DNA from: Alphaproteobacteria bacterium
Lineage (GTDB): Bacteria; Pseudomonadota; Alphaproteobacteria; Kiloniellales; DSM-21159
NCBI GenBank assembly: GCA_030433005.1
Contig: JAUILQ010000027.1
Coordinates: 1-64,000 of the forward strand
Direction of reading: 5' to 3'
DNA: 64,000 bases
Shown in pieces: positions 53,485 to 64,000 of the stretch. The notes beneath the pieces were generated by a model. It was not told where the DNA came from. It was given only the letters and a program-made list of their open reading frames with translations, and did no database searches. Numbering within the stretch: the stretch's first letter is position 1; the number at the start of each line of letters is the position of its first letter. A program made the position numbers and the translations under genes.

Positions 53485-54437
53485 CCCTCGACGACATCAA
53501 GGCCCTGGCCGGCGCCGTGCGCGGCGAGGTCGGCAAGGCGATCACCGGGCAGGAGGACACCCTGGAGCTGCTGCTGACCGCGCTCTTCGCCGGCGGGCAC
53601 ATCCTGCTCGAGGGGCCGCCGGGCACCGCCAAGACCCTGACCGCGCGCTGCTTCGCCGAGGCCCTGGGCGTGCGCTACGGGCGCATCCAGTTCACGCCCG
53701 ACCTGATGCCGGGCGACATCGTCGGCTCCAACATCTTCAACTTCCAGACCTCGGCCTTCACCCTGACGCGCGGGCCGATCTTCTGCGACCTGCTGCTCGC
53801 CGACGAGATCAACCGGACGCCGCCGAAAACCCAGGCGGCCCTGCTCGAGGCGATGCAGGAGCACGCGGTGACCCTGGACGGCACGACGCACGCGCTCGGC
53901 CCGCACTTCATGGTCGTGGCGACCCAGAACCCGATCGAGCACCAGGGCGTCTACCCGCTGCCCGAGGCGCAGCTCGACCGCTTCCTGTTCAAGCACCTGG
54001 TCGGCTATCCGGGACCCGATGAGGAGGCCGCGATCGTGCAGCGCCACGGCGCGCGCTCCGGCTCGGAGGCGCTGGCGCAGTACGCCATCGAGCCGCAGCT
54101 CGACGCCGCGCGCCTGACCGAGGCGCTGCAGGCCGTGGCCGGCGTGACCCTGGTCGAGGAGGTCGTCGGCTACATCGCCCGCCTGGTCCGCGCGACCCGC
54201 GAGCTCGGCGACCTGGAGGTCGGCGCCTCGCCGCGCGCCGGCGCCATGCTGGCGCGCGCGGCGCGGGCGCGGGCGGCGCTGGACGGCCGCGACTACGTGC
54301 TCCCCGACGACGTCAAGGCGCTGGCGCTGCCGGCGCTGCGCCACCGCGTCGTGCTCTCGGCGGCCGCGCAGATCGACGGCCGGCCGGTCGAGCGGATCCT
54401 CGCCGAGCTGGTCGAGGCGACCGAGGTGCCGCGGTGA
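53481..54437 (+). CDS. MoxR-family AAA+ ATPase
   Basis: A 318-residue AAA+ chaperone of the MoxR proper group. Walker A GPPGTAKT is at 45-52, Walker B LLLADEIN at 104-111, sensor 1 in [12 protein letters not shown] and the arginine finger region in [17 protein letters not shown]. MoxR ATPases remodel or insert metal in partner proteins, usually VWA-domain or DUF58 proteins; the DUF58 partner is the next gene. The start is a GTG overlapping the DUF4350 stop, and the end overlaps the DUF58 start. Confidence 0.93.
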   Translation: MTLDDIKALAGAVRGEVGKAITGQEDTLELLLTALFAGGHILLEGPPGTAKTLTARCFAEALGVRYGRIQFTPDLMPGDIVGSNIFNFQTSAFTLTRGPIFCDLLLADEINRTPPKTQAALLEAMQEHAVTLDGTTHALGPHFMVVATQNPIEHQGVYPLPEAQLDRFLFKHLVGYPGPDEEAAIVQRHGARSGSEALAQYAIEPQLDAARLTEALQAVAGVTLVEEVVGYIARLVRATRELGDLEVGASPRAGAMLARAARARAALDGRDYVLPDDVKALALPALRHRVVLSAAAQIDGRPVERILAELVEATEVPR

Positions 54438-55747
54438 TCTATCCCTCGCGGCGGGCGGTCTGGCTGGGTGCGGCCGGCGCCCTGCCGGTCCTGCTGGTCG
54501 CGCTGGCGCGACCCGAGGCGTGGTACCTGGGGCTGCTGTGGATCTGCCTTCTGCTGGCGCTGCTGCTGGTCGACGCCGCCGCCGGCGCGCCGGGGTCGGC
54601 GCTGTCCAGCCGCGTGACCTCGCAGCCGCAGGTCCCGGTCGGCGGCGAGTTCGCGCTGGAGCTGGAAGCCCGCTTCGAGGGCTCGCCGCCGCGTCGGCTG
54701 GAGCTGCGCGTCGGTCACGACGCGCGCGTCGCGCCGAGCGGCGCGGCCGGTGGCACCCTGGCCCTGGACGGCGGGGTCGGCCGGCTGGCCCTCGACTTCC
54801 GCGCGGTGCGCCGGGGCCTCGCCGGCTTCGACCGGCTGTGGCTGCGCTGGACCGGGCCCTTCGGCCTGGCGATGCGCCAGGTCGTCCATCCGCTCGACCA
54901 CGCCGTCGCGGTGCTGCCGGCGCTCGACCGCGTGCGCGACCAGGCGATCGCGCTGCTGCAGCGCGACGCCCTGGCCGGCGAGCGGCCGCAGTTCCAGACC
55001 GGCGGCGGCCACGAGTTCGAGGCCCTGGTCGAGTACCAGCCGGGCATGGCGCGCCGCATGATCGACTGGAAGCGCAGCGCGCGCCACGGCAAGCTGCTGG
55101 TCCGCGAGCAGCGCGCCGAGCGCAACAACGCCGTGGTCTTCGCGGTCGACTGCGGACGGCTGATGTGCGAGCCGCTGGACGGCCTGCCGAAGATGGACCG
55201 GGCGGTGGCGGCGGCCCTGCTCAACGCCTTCGTGGCACTGCGCGGCGGCGACCAGGTCGGCCTGTTCGGCTTCGATTCGCGGCCGCGGCTGGCCAGCGGC
55301 ACGGTGCGCGGCGCCGGCAGCTTCGACCAGCTGCAGCGGCTCGCCGCCCGGCTCGACTACTCGACGGAAGAGACCAACTACACCCTGGCGCTGCTGACCC
55401 TGGCCGGCCGGCTCGAGCGCCGCTCGCTGGTCGTGGTCTTCACCGATTTCGTCGACCCGACCAGCGCCGAGCTGATGCTGCGCACCGTCGGCCGACTCGC
55501 CGAGCGCCACCTGGTGATCTTCGCGCTGATGAAGGACGCCGAGCTGGAGGCGCTCGCCGACCGTCGGCCGGAGCGCGCCGAGGACGTCGCCCGCGCGGTC
55601 ACCGCCGGGGCGCTGCTGCGCGAGCGCCGCGTCGTCGTCGGCCGCCTGCGGCAGCTCGGCGCCCACGTGCTGGAGGCCGACCACCGGGCGCTCGGCCCGG
55701 CGCTGGTCGAGCGCTACCTGGCGATCAAGCGGGAGAGCCTGCTGTGA
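54434..55747 (+). CDS. DUF58 (VWA-like) protein
   Basis: A 437-residue partner of MoxR. Two hydrophobic segments at the N-terminus (about 8-50) anchor it in the membrane. The DUF58 signature [21 protein letters not shown] is near residues 199-219, and a VWA-like fold follows with [11 protein letters not shown] (a degenerate MIDAS Asp) and [16 protein letters not shown]. The GTG start overlaps the moxR stop. In studied systems such operons serve cell-envelope stress or maturation of periplasmic enzymes; which applies here is open. Confidence 0.9.
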   Translation: MIYPSRRAVWLGAAGALPVLLVALARPEAWYLGLLWICLLLALLLVDAAAGAPGSALSSRVTSQPQVPVGGEFALELEARFEGSPPRRLELRVGHDARVAPSGAAGGTLALDGGVGRLALDFRAVRRGLAGFDRLWLRWTGPFGLAMRQVVHPLDHAVAVLPALDRVRDQAIALLQRDALAGERPQFQTGGGHEFEALVEYQPGMARRMIDWKRSARHGKLLVREQRAERNNAVVFAVDCGRLMCEPLDGLPKMDRAVAAALLNAFVALRGGDQVGLFGFDSRPRLASGTVRGAGSFDQLQRLAARLDYSTEETNYTLALLTLAGRLERRSLVVVFTDFVDPTSAELMLRTVGRLAERHLVIFALMKDAELEALADRRPERAEDVARAVTAGALLRERRVVVGRLRQLGAHVLEADHRALGPALVERYLAIKRESLL

Positions 55748-56823
55748 GCGCGCAGGCACGCCGTGGCGTCGAGGCCGGGAGGGGCGTCGAGGCCGGGAGG
55801 GGCGGCGAGGGCGGCCAGAGCCTGGCCAGCTTTCGCGCCGAGCGGGAGGCCGACTGGCTGGCCTTCGAGCGGCTGCTCCAGCGGGCCGAGCGGCGCTCGC
55901 CGCGCGCGCTCGACGAAGCCGAGCTGCTGGCGCTGCCGGTGCTCTACCGCTCGACGCTGTCGTCGCTGTCGCTGGCCCGGGCGATCTCGCTCGACCGGGC
56001 GCTGATCGCCTACCTGGAATCGCTGTCGCTGCGCGGCTATCTCTATCTCTACGGCCGGCAGCGCGGCCTGTTCGGCCGCATCGGCCGCTTCTTTACGGCC
56101 GACTGGCCGGCGGCGGTGCGCGCGCTCTGGCGCGAGACCCTGGCGTCGCTGGCGCTGCTGCTCGCCGGCACCCTCGCCGGCTACCGCCTGGTCGCGGCCG
56201 ACCCGACCTGGTTCGCGCGCATCGTCTCGCCGCAGCTGGCCGCCGGCCGCGGCCCCGAGGCCTCGGCCGAGGCGCTGTGCGAGATGCTGTACGCGGGCTC
56301 CGACGGGATGCTCGGCGCCTTTTCGGCCTTCCTGTTCACCCACAACGCCCAGGTCGCGATCCTGGCCTTCGCGCTCGGCTTCGTGCTCTGCGTGCCGACC
56401 GTGCTGCTGATCCTGTCGAACGGCGTCATGCTGGGCGCCTTCCTGCAGGTCTACGCGGCCAAGGGGCTGGGCCTGGAGCTCGGCGGCTGGCTGGCGATCC
56501 ACGGCAGCACCGAGCTCTTCGCCATCGTGCTGGCCGGCGCGGCCGGCCTGCGCATCGGCACGCGCGTCGCCTTTCCCGGCGCTTTGACCCGCGTGGAGGC
56601 GGCGGCCCGGGCCGGGCGCGTCGCCGCCGTCGTCATGGTCGGCGTCGTGATCATGCTGCTCTGCGCCGGCCTGCTCGAGGGCATCGGCCGGCAGACGGTC
56701 ACCGACGACGCGGCGCGCTACGGCATCGCCGGGCTGCTGCTCGCGCTCTGGTGCGGCTACTTCTACCTCTGGGGGCGGCGCTCGCGTCCGCGTGGCGGGG
56801 AGGGGGACTCCGGCGATGGCTAG
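55744..56823 (+). CDS. SpoIIM-like (stage II sporulation protein M family) membrane protein
   Basis: A 359-residue inner-membrane protein of the DUF95/SpoIIM family, found in MoxR operons of non-sporulating bacteria. The cytoplasmic N-terminal third is helical and acidic, with FRAEREADWLAFERLLQRAE. Six helices follow, including NAQVAILAFALGFVLCVPTVLL and LELGGWLAIHGSTELFAIVL. The first 25 residues contain a perfect 18-bp tandem duplication (55765-55800), giving GVEAGRGVEAGR. The GTG at 55744 overlaps the DUF58 stop. Not evidence of sporulation. Confidence 0.88.
   Translation: MSAQARRGVEAGRGVEAGRGGEGGQSLASFRAEREADWLAFERLLQRAERRSPRALDEAELLALPVLYRSTLSSLSLARAISLDRALIAYLESLSLRGYLYLYGRQRGLFGRIGRFFTADWPAAVRALWRETLASLALLLAGTLAGYRLVAADPTWFARIVSPQLAAGRGPEASAEALCEMLYAGSDGMLGAFSAFLFTHNAQVAILAFALGFVLCVPTVLLILSNGVMLGAFLQVYAAKGLGLELGGWLAIHGSTELFAIVLAGAAGLRIGTRVAFPGALTRVEAAARAGRVAAVVMVGVVIMLLCAGLLEGIGRQTVTDDAARYGIAGLLLALWCGYFYLWGRRSRPRGGEGDSGDG
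55765..55800 (+). repeat. 18-bp perfect tandem duplication in the SpoIIM-like gene
   Basis: Two identical 18-base units (55765-55782, 55783-55800) in frame near the start of the coding sequence, encoding a Gly-Val-Glu-Ala-Gly-Arg repeat. Probably slippage in a disordered tail. Confidence 0.85.
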
Positions 56824-57703
56824 CGCCGCGGGCGAGCGCCTGAGCCGGTCGCTGGTGACGCCGGAGGGCGTCGACCTCGGGGTGACCCTCGCCGATGCCG
56901 GCGCCCGCGCCGCGGCCTTCTTGATCGACGCGATCATCATGGTGGTGACCCTGGTCGTCGCGACGCTTGCCGGGATCTACCTCTTCATCCGGCTCGGCGA
57001 GACCATCGCACAGCCGCTGATCATCGCCTGGCTGCTCGGCTTCTTCCTGCTCCGCAACGGCTACTTCGTCCTGTTCGAGGCCGGGCGCCGGGCGGCCTCG
57101 CCCGGCAAGCGCTTGCTCGGCCTGCGGGTCGTCGCGCGCGACGGCGCCGCCTTGACCGTCGACCGGGTGGTCGCGCGCAACCTGATGCGCGAGATCGAGG
57201 TTTTCCTGCCGCTGACCATCCTGGCGATGCGCCAGGGTCAGGGCCTGGCCGACACGGCGACCACGCTGTTCGGGCTCGCCTGGGTGCTGCTGTTCACGCT
57301 GTTCCCGCTGTTCAACCGCGATCGCCTGCGGGTCGGCGACCTGCTCGCCGGGACCTGGGTGATCGAGCTGCGCACGCGCCGCCTGGCGGCCGACCTCGCG
57401 GCCGTTCCCGCAGGCGGCGGCGAGCCGGCTGGGCAGGCGCAGCCGGGCGAGGCCTATGTCTTCACCCAGGCCCAGCTCGAGGCCTACGGCATCCGGGAGC
57501 TGCAGAAGCTGGAGGAGGTCCTGCGAGTCAACGACGCCGCAGCGCTGGCGACGGTCGCGCAGTCGATCGCGACGCGCATCGCCTGGACCGGGCCGGTGCC
57601 GGAGCCGAGGCCCTTCCTGGTGGCCTACTATGCCGCGCTGCGCGCGCACTTGGAGAAGGGCGTGCTGCTCGGACGCCGCCGGGCCGACAAGCACGACTCC
57701 TGA
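56816..57703 (+). CDS. RDD family membrane protein
   Basis: A 295-residue inner-membrane protein, last gene of the MoxR operon. The RDD domain covers about 20-185: ARAAAFLIDAIIMVVTLVVA, a second helix pair including IAWLLGFFLLRNGYFVLFEA, SPGKRLLGLRVVARDG, and the late DRLRVGDLLAGTWVI. The C-terminal 90 residues are cytoplasmic and helical (TQAQLEAYGIRELQKLEEVL). The ATG at 56816 overlaps the end of the SpoIIM-like gene by eight bases. Function is unknown; some RDD proteins act in ion exchange. Confidence 0.88.
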   Translation: MASAAGERLSRSLVTPEGVDLGVTLADAGARAAAFLIDAIIMVVTLVVATLAGIYLFIRLGETIAQPLIIAWLLGFFLLRNGYFVLFEAGRRAASPGKRLLGLRVVARDGAALTVDRVVARNLMREIEVFLPLTILAMRQGQGLADTATTLFGLAWVLLFTLFPLFNRDRLRVGDLLAGTWVIELRTRRLAADLAAVPAGGGEPAGQAQPGEAYVFTQAQLEAYGIRELQKLEEVLRVNDAAALATVAQSIATRIAWTGPVPEPRPFLVAYYAALRAHLEKGVLLGRRRADKHDS

Positions 57704-57751
57704 GCGAAGGCGCCGGCAGGCGTCACGCCGCCACGGTCAATGCCGCGGCCA

Positions 57752-58135
57752 CTAACCCGCGGATTGGGGCTGCTGGGCCGAGGGCTGGCCCTGGTCGCCG
57801 ACGGTGAAGGACTCGCCGCAGCCGCAGCGGCCGGTCTCGTTGGGGTTCCTGAAGACGAAGCCGGACTGCAGCTTGTCCTCCTGGTAGTCCATCTCGCTGC
57901 CGAGCAGGAACATCACGGCGGTCGGGTCGATGAAGATCCGCACGCCCTTGTCCTCGATGACGTCCTCGAGCTTCTTGCGCTCCTTGGCGTACTCGACGAA
58001 GTAGCTGAGGCCCGAGCAGCCGCGCGACTTCACGCCGACGCGCAGGCCCAGGATCTCGTCGTCCTCGGGCGCGGCGGCCATCAGCTTCTTGACGCGCGCG
58101 GCGGCGGCGTCGGTCAGCGTCAGCATCGGACCCAT
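57752..58135 (-). CDS. sufA: Fe-S cluster carrier/scaffold SufA (HesB/IscA family)
   Basis: A 127-residue A-type carrier that receives [Fe-S] clusters from SufBCD and passes them to apoproteins. The three ligand cysteines are present: C40 in SRGCSGLSY and C104/C106 in RCGCGESF. The Gln/Pro/Ser tail after residue 112 is non-conserved. The ATG at 58135 has GAGGA about nine bases upstream; a second ATG at 58126 is possible. It is the last gene of the SUF operon and convergent with the RDD gene. Confidence 0.93.
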   Translation of the reverse strand: MGPMLTLTDAAAARVKKLMAAAPEDDEILGLRVGVKSRGCSGLSYFVEYAKERKKLEDVIEDKGVRIFIDPTAVMFLLGSEMDYQEDKLQSGFVFRNPNETGRCGCGESFTVGDQGQPSAQQPQSAG

Positions 58136-58214
58136 GGTGCTTTTCCTCTTCGTCTTTCGCTCGGGCGAACGCTTCTAAGGTAAGGCCTTGAGCGCCTTCG
58201 TTAAAGGCCGGGCC

Positions 58215-58811
58215 TCAGTAGATGCCCAGGGCCAGCTTGGCGTCCTCGGTCATCTTGTCCTTGTCCCAGGGCGGGTCCCAGGTCAGCGTCACCGTGACCT
58301 CGCCGGTGCCCGGCACGCCGGCGACGGCGCGCGCGACCTCGCCGGGCAGGGTGCCGGCGACCGGGCAGGCCGGGGCGGTCAGGGTCATCAGCAGCTCGCA
58401 GGTGCCGTCCTCGGCGATCTTCAGCTCGTAGATCAGCCCCAGGTCGTAGATGTTGATCGGGATCTCCGGGTCGTAGACCTCGCGCAGCGCGGCCTCGACG
58501 GCGGTGCGCTCCGCGAGCGGCTCGTCCGGGTCCTTGGGGCTGCCGGCGTGGGCCTGCGTGCCCTCCTCGGCCTCGGCCTCCATCGAGCCCGGCCACATGT
58601 AGGGATTGTAGTGCGGCTGCACCGGCAGGTCGTCCTCCTGCAGGTCGGTGCCGACCTGCTCGGCGCCGTGGCCGGCCGTGCTGGCGTGACCCGCCCCGCC
58701 GACGTCGGCGTCGGTCACCATCGGGCGCGCGGGGCTCTCGGTGGCGGCCGCGGCCTCGTCGCGGGCCTCGTCCTTGCTCATCTTCCGGTCCTTCGAGAAA
58801 AGGCCAAACAT
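58215..58811 (-). CDS. sufT: SUF-system Fe-S assembly protein SufT (MIP18/DUF59 family)
   Basis: A 198-residue protein whose C-terminal 100 residues are a DUF59/MIP18 domain: VYDPEIPINIYDLGLIYEL, TLTAPACPVAGTLPGEV with the conserved Cys, and VTLTWDPPWDKDKMTEDAKL. SufT proteins help in Fe-S protein maturation under high demand. The N-terminal 95 residues are acidic, low-complexity and probably disordered, an extension not part of the core family. Its ATG directly abuts the sufE stop, showing tight coupling. Confidence 0.9.
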   Translation of the reverse strand: MFGLFSKDRKMSKDEARDEAAAATESPARPMVTDADVGGAGHASTAGHGAEQVGTDLQEDDLPVQPHYNPYMWPGSMEAEAEEGTQAHAGSPKDPDEPLAERTAVEAALREVYDPEIPINIYDLGLIYELKIAEDGTCELLMTLTAPACPVAGTLPGEVARAVAGVPGTGEVTVTLTWDPPWDKDKMTEDAKLALGIY

Positions 58812-59225
58812 CTAGGCTGCCTCCGCCTGACGGCTCAGTTTCTGGATGTGCTTCAGCATGGCCATCATGCCGACCTGGCGCTGGGTGGTCAGGGCGCCGA
58901 GGTTGAGCCGGCGCACGTGATCGAGGTCGAGCGCCGCGATCTCCTCGCTGGTCAGGCCGCTGAAGGATTCGGTCATCATGTGGACCAGCCCGTTGACGAT
59001 GGCGCCGTCGCTGTGGCCGCGGAAGTAATGCCGGCCGCCGTCGGCGTCGTGCAGGATCCAGACGCGCGACTGGCAGCCGTGCATCAGGTTCTCCTGGGTC
59101 ATCGCCTCCTCGGGGAAGGGGTCGTCCTTGTGCTCGCGGGCCAGGTCGAGGATGTACTCGAAGCGCATCTCGTCATCGAGCGCCTCCAGCGCCTCCACGA
59201 ACTCCTGGTACTTGTCCAAAGCCAT
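58812..59225 (-). CDS. sufE: Cysteine desulfuration protein SufE
   Basis: A 137-residue sulfur acceptor that takes persulfide sulfur from SufS and delivers it to SufBCD. The catalytic Cys is C51 in the family motif LMHGCQSRVWI; other conserved blocks are RFEYILDLAREHK and FRGHSDGAIVNGLV. Length is normal. It follows sufS after 26 bases and abuts sufT. Confidence 0.95.
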   Translation of the reverse strand: MALDKYQEFVEALEALDDEMRFEYILDLAREHKDDPFPEEAMTQENLMHGCQSRVWILHDADGGRHYFRGHSDGAIVNGLVHMMTESFSGLTSEEIAALDLDHVRRLNLGALTTQRQVGMMAMLKHIQKLSRQAEAA

Positions 59226-59251
59226 CGTCTCGTCGGTCCCCGGTTTCTCTC

Positions 59252-60507
<1,256 letters not shown>

Positions 60508-60511
<4 letters not shown>

Positions 60512-61887
60512 GCGGCGGACTCCTTCTCCATGCGGCCTCGCTCGCCGGCCGCCGACAGCCAGGCGCGCACGCGCTCCAGCAGCGGCTCGCGCAGGCTCTC
60601 GTCGCTCAGCGTCTCGACCGCCTCGGCCAGGAAGGCCTCGATCAGCAGGGCGCGGGCCTGGCGCTCGTCGAGCCCGCGGCTGCGCAGGTAGAACAGCGCG
60701 TCGCTGTCGATCTCGCCGGCCGTGGCGCCGTGGGCGCACTGCACGTCGTCGGCGTAGATCTCGAGCTCCGGCTTGGCGTCGATCTCGGCCTTCTCCGAGA
60801 GCAGCAGCGTCTTGTTGAGCATCCGCCCGTCGGTCTTCTGGGCGTCGCGCTCGACCAGGATCATGCCCTGGAAGACGGCGCGCGCGCTGTCGTCGAGCGC
60901 GCCCTTGTAGGTCTCGCTGGCCCGGGTGTTGGGCACGCGGTGCTCGATCCGGCTGGTGGTGTCGCCGTGCTGGCTGCCGCGCAGCAGGTAGGCGCCGTTG
61001 AGCGCGACCTCGGCCTCTTCGCCGTCCAGCGTGACCAGCAGCTCGTGGCGCGACAGCGCCGCGCCCAGGGTCAGGGCGAAGGACTCGTAGCGCGAGCCGG
61101 CGGCCTGGGCGACCCGCGTGGTCGCCAGCTCGATCGCCTCGTCGGCCGCCTCCTGCAGGCGCAGGTGGGTCAGCGACGCACGCTCGGCCAGGCGGATCTC
61201 GGTGACCGCATTGGCCAGCGAGCCGGTCGGCCCGAGGCCCTGGATGCGCTCGACCAGGGTCGCCCGGGCGCCTTCGCCGAGGGCCACCAGGTGGCGCGGG
61301 CCGTGATAGACCGGCTCGGCCGCGAGGCCGCCGAGCTGGACCAGCTCGATGCGGCCCGGAACCGTAACGCCGGCCTCGACCAGCAGCACCAGGCCGTCGT
61401 CGATCAGCGCGGCGTTGAGCGCCAGCAGCGCCTGCTGCGGGTCGTCGCCGCCGTCGTCGGCGGTGAGCGCGCCCAGCCGACCCTCGAGCAGCGCCGGCTC
61501 GCGCTCCAGCGCCTGCGCCAGGGTCAGCAGGCGCACGCCCTCGGGCAGCGCCTCGGTCCGGCTCAGCTCGGGGCGGTAGAGGCCGTCGACGAAGGTCAGG
61601 CGGGCCAGCGGCTCCTCCTCCGTCAGCGCCGGCACGGCGTCCAGGCTGACCGGTTCGAGCTCGCGCGCCGGGCGGTAGTCGCGGTCCTTCAGGGCGCGCG
61701 GCAGGTCGGTGTACTTCCAGGCCTCGAGCCGGCGGTGCGGCAGGCCGAGCGCGCCGAAGCGCTCGGCTGCCCGGGCGCGGCGCTCGGCCAGCCAGGGCAG
61801 GCCGGCGCCGGGCAGGGCGGCCGCTTCGCCGCCGAGCAGGCGCGCGACGCCGGGCGCCAGGGGGACGGTCTGGGTCCGCTCGCTCAT
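60508..61887 (-). CDS. sufD: Fe-S assembly protein SufD
   Basis: Partner of SufB and SufC in the SufBC2D scaffold, needed for iron acquisition. The 459-residue product has the SufB/D beta-helix core, with ARAVFQGMILVERDAQKTDG, MLNKTLLLSEKAEIDAKPEL, and DVQCAHGATAGEIDSDALFY holding the conserved His. The N-terminal 160 residues are the variable helical domain. The ATG at 61887 is used; a GTG at 61893 overlapping the sufC stop is an alternative adding two residues. Confidence 0.93.
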
Positions 61888-61889
61888 GG

Positions 61890-62657
<768 letters not shown>

Positions 62658-62689
62658 CGTTCGCTTCGATTCTCAACGTTCTGTCTATT

Positions 62690-62771
62690 CGTCATCCCCG
62701 CGAAGGCGGGGATCCAGAGCCGTCCCGCCGCGGCCCCCGGCCCCTGGATTCCCGCCTTCGCGGGAATGACG
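62690..62771. repeat. Interspersed palindromic element between sufB and sufC
   Basis: Two 28-base arms (62690-62717 and 62744-62771) are inverted copies with two mismatches, and each arm is itself a hairpin of the type CGTCATYCCCGCGAAGGCGGG. This is the widespread bacterial REP/BIME-like or MITE-like repeat also seen in many proteobacterial genomes. It lies within the SUF operon and may moderate sufC expression relative to sufB or act as an mRNA stabiliser. Confidence 0.8.
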
Positions 62772-62794
62772 GGGAAGGGGCCTGCGATTTGCCG

Positions 62795-64000
<1,206 letters not shown>

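Noticed and set aside
55744..56823. Evidence for sporulation from a SpoIIM homolog
   Set aside because: SpoIIM-like proteins are common in MoxR operons of non-sporulating bacteria; no other sporulation gene is present.

Overview
The window is a stretch of very GC-rich chromosome (roughly 70% G+C by eye, third codon positions almost all G or C), densely packed and clearly bacterial. The gene set points to an alphaproteobacterium, probably Rhodospirillales-like: a complete System I cytochrome c maturation operon ending in ccmI, a PAS_5-family protein, several LIV/amino-acid ABC systems, a SUF operon ordered B-C-D-S-E-T-A, an ectoine-hydrolase-like protein and a TmpA/TmpB-like pair. Taxonomy is inferred from gene content only. 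No tRNA, rRNA, CRISPR array, transposase or integrase was seen.

Layout. 1-2.5 kb (-): glycosyltransferase, PTPS-like protein and MDR dehydrogenase, possibly a pterin or glycoside pathway. 2.7-4.9 kb (+): two transporters (MFS, EamA), then a candidate small RNA. 5.2-12.4 kb (+): ccmABCDEFGHI, the heme delivery and cytochrome c maturation machinery. 12.5-16.7 kb (+): a polar amino-acid ABC transporter with two paralogous binding proteins. 16.8 kb (+): an orphan Nif11-type RiPP precursor. 17-21.6 kb: DUF1223 protein, transglutaminase-like protein, LuxR regulator, lipoprotein, tiny ORF. 21.7-27.6 kb (-): aconitase with a palindromic operator in its promoter, then an autotransporter. 28-37.4 kb (+): an acyl-CoA synthetase and LIV-type ABC operon ending in a PaaK-like protein and a methyltransferase, followed by a second copy of the small RNA element. 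37.6-45 kb: FAD/FeS oxidoreductase, FMN reductase, hypothetical membrane protein, HpaI-type aldolase, PAS_5 protein, alpha/beta hydrolase. 45-50 kb: BioY, DoeA-like hydrolase, esterase, and an overlapping pair resembling TmpA/TmpB (phosphonate to glycine betaine). 50-57.7 kb: two tandem membrane paralogs divergent from a DUF4129-DUF4350-MoxR-DUF58-SpoIIM-RDD operon. 57.7-64 kb (-): the SUF iron-sulfur assembly operon, with an interspersed palindromic element between sufB and sufC.

How the genes work together. The ccm and SUF operons supply the cofactors of respiration and of Fe-S enzymes such as the aconitase and the FAD/FeS oxidoreductase encoded here. The ABC systems, the CoA ligases, the HpaI aldolase and the betaine/ectoine-type catabolic genes suggest a scavenging heterotroph that uses amino acids, organic acids and compatible solutes. 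The least ordinary items are the two-copy structured RNA element (4962-5080 and 37459-37571), the orphan Nif11 precursor (16800-17111), the TmpA/TmpB-like pair, and the PTPS-like protein that lacks the usual catalytic residues.
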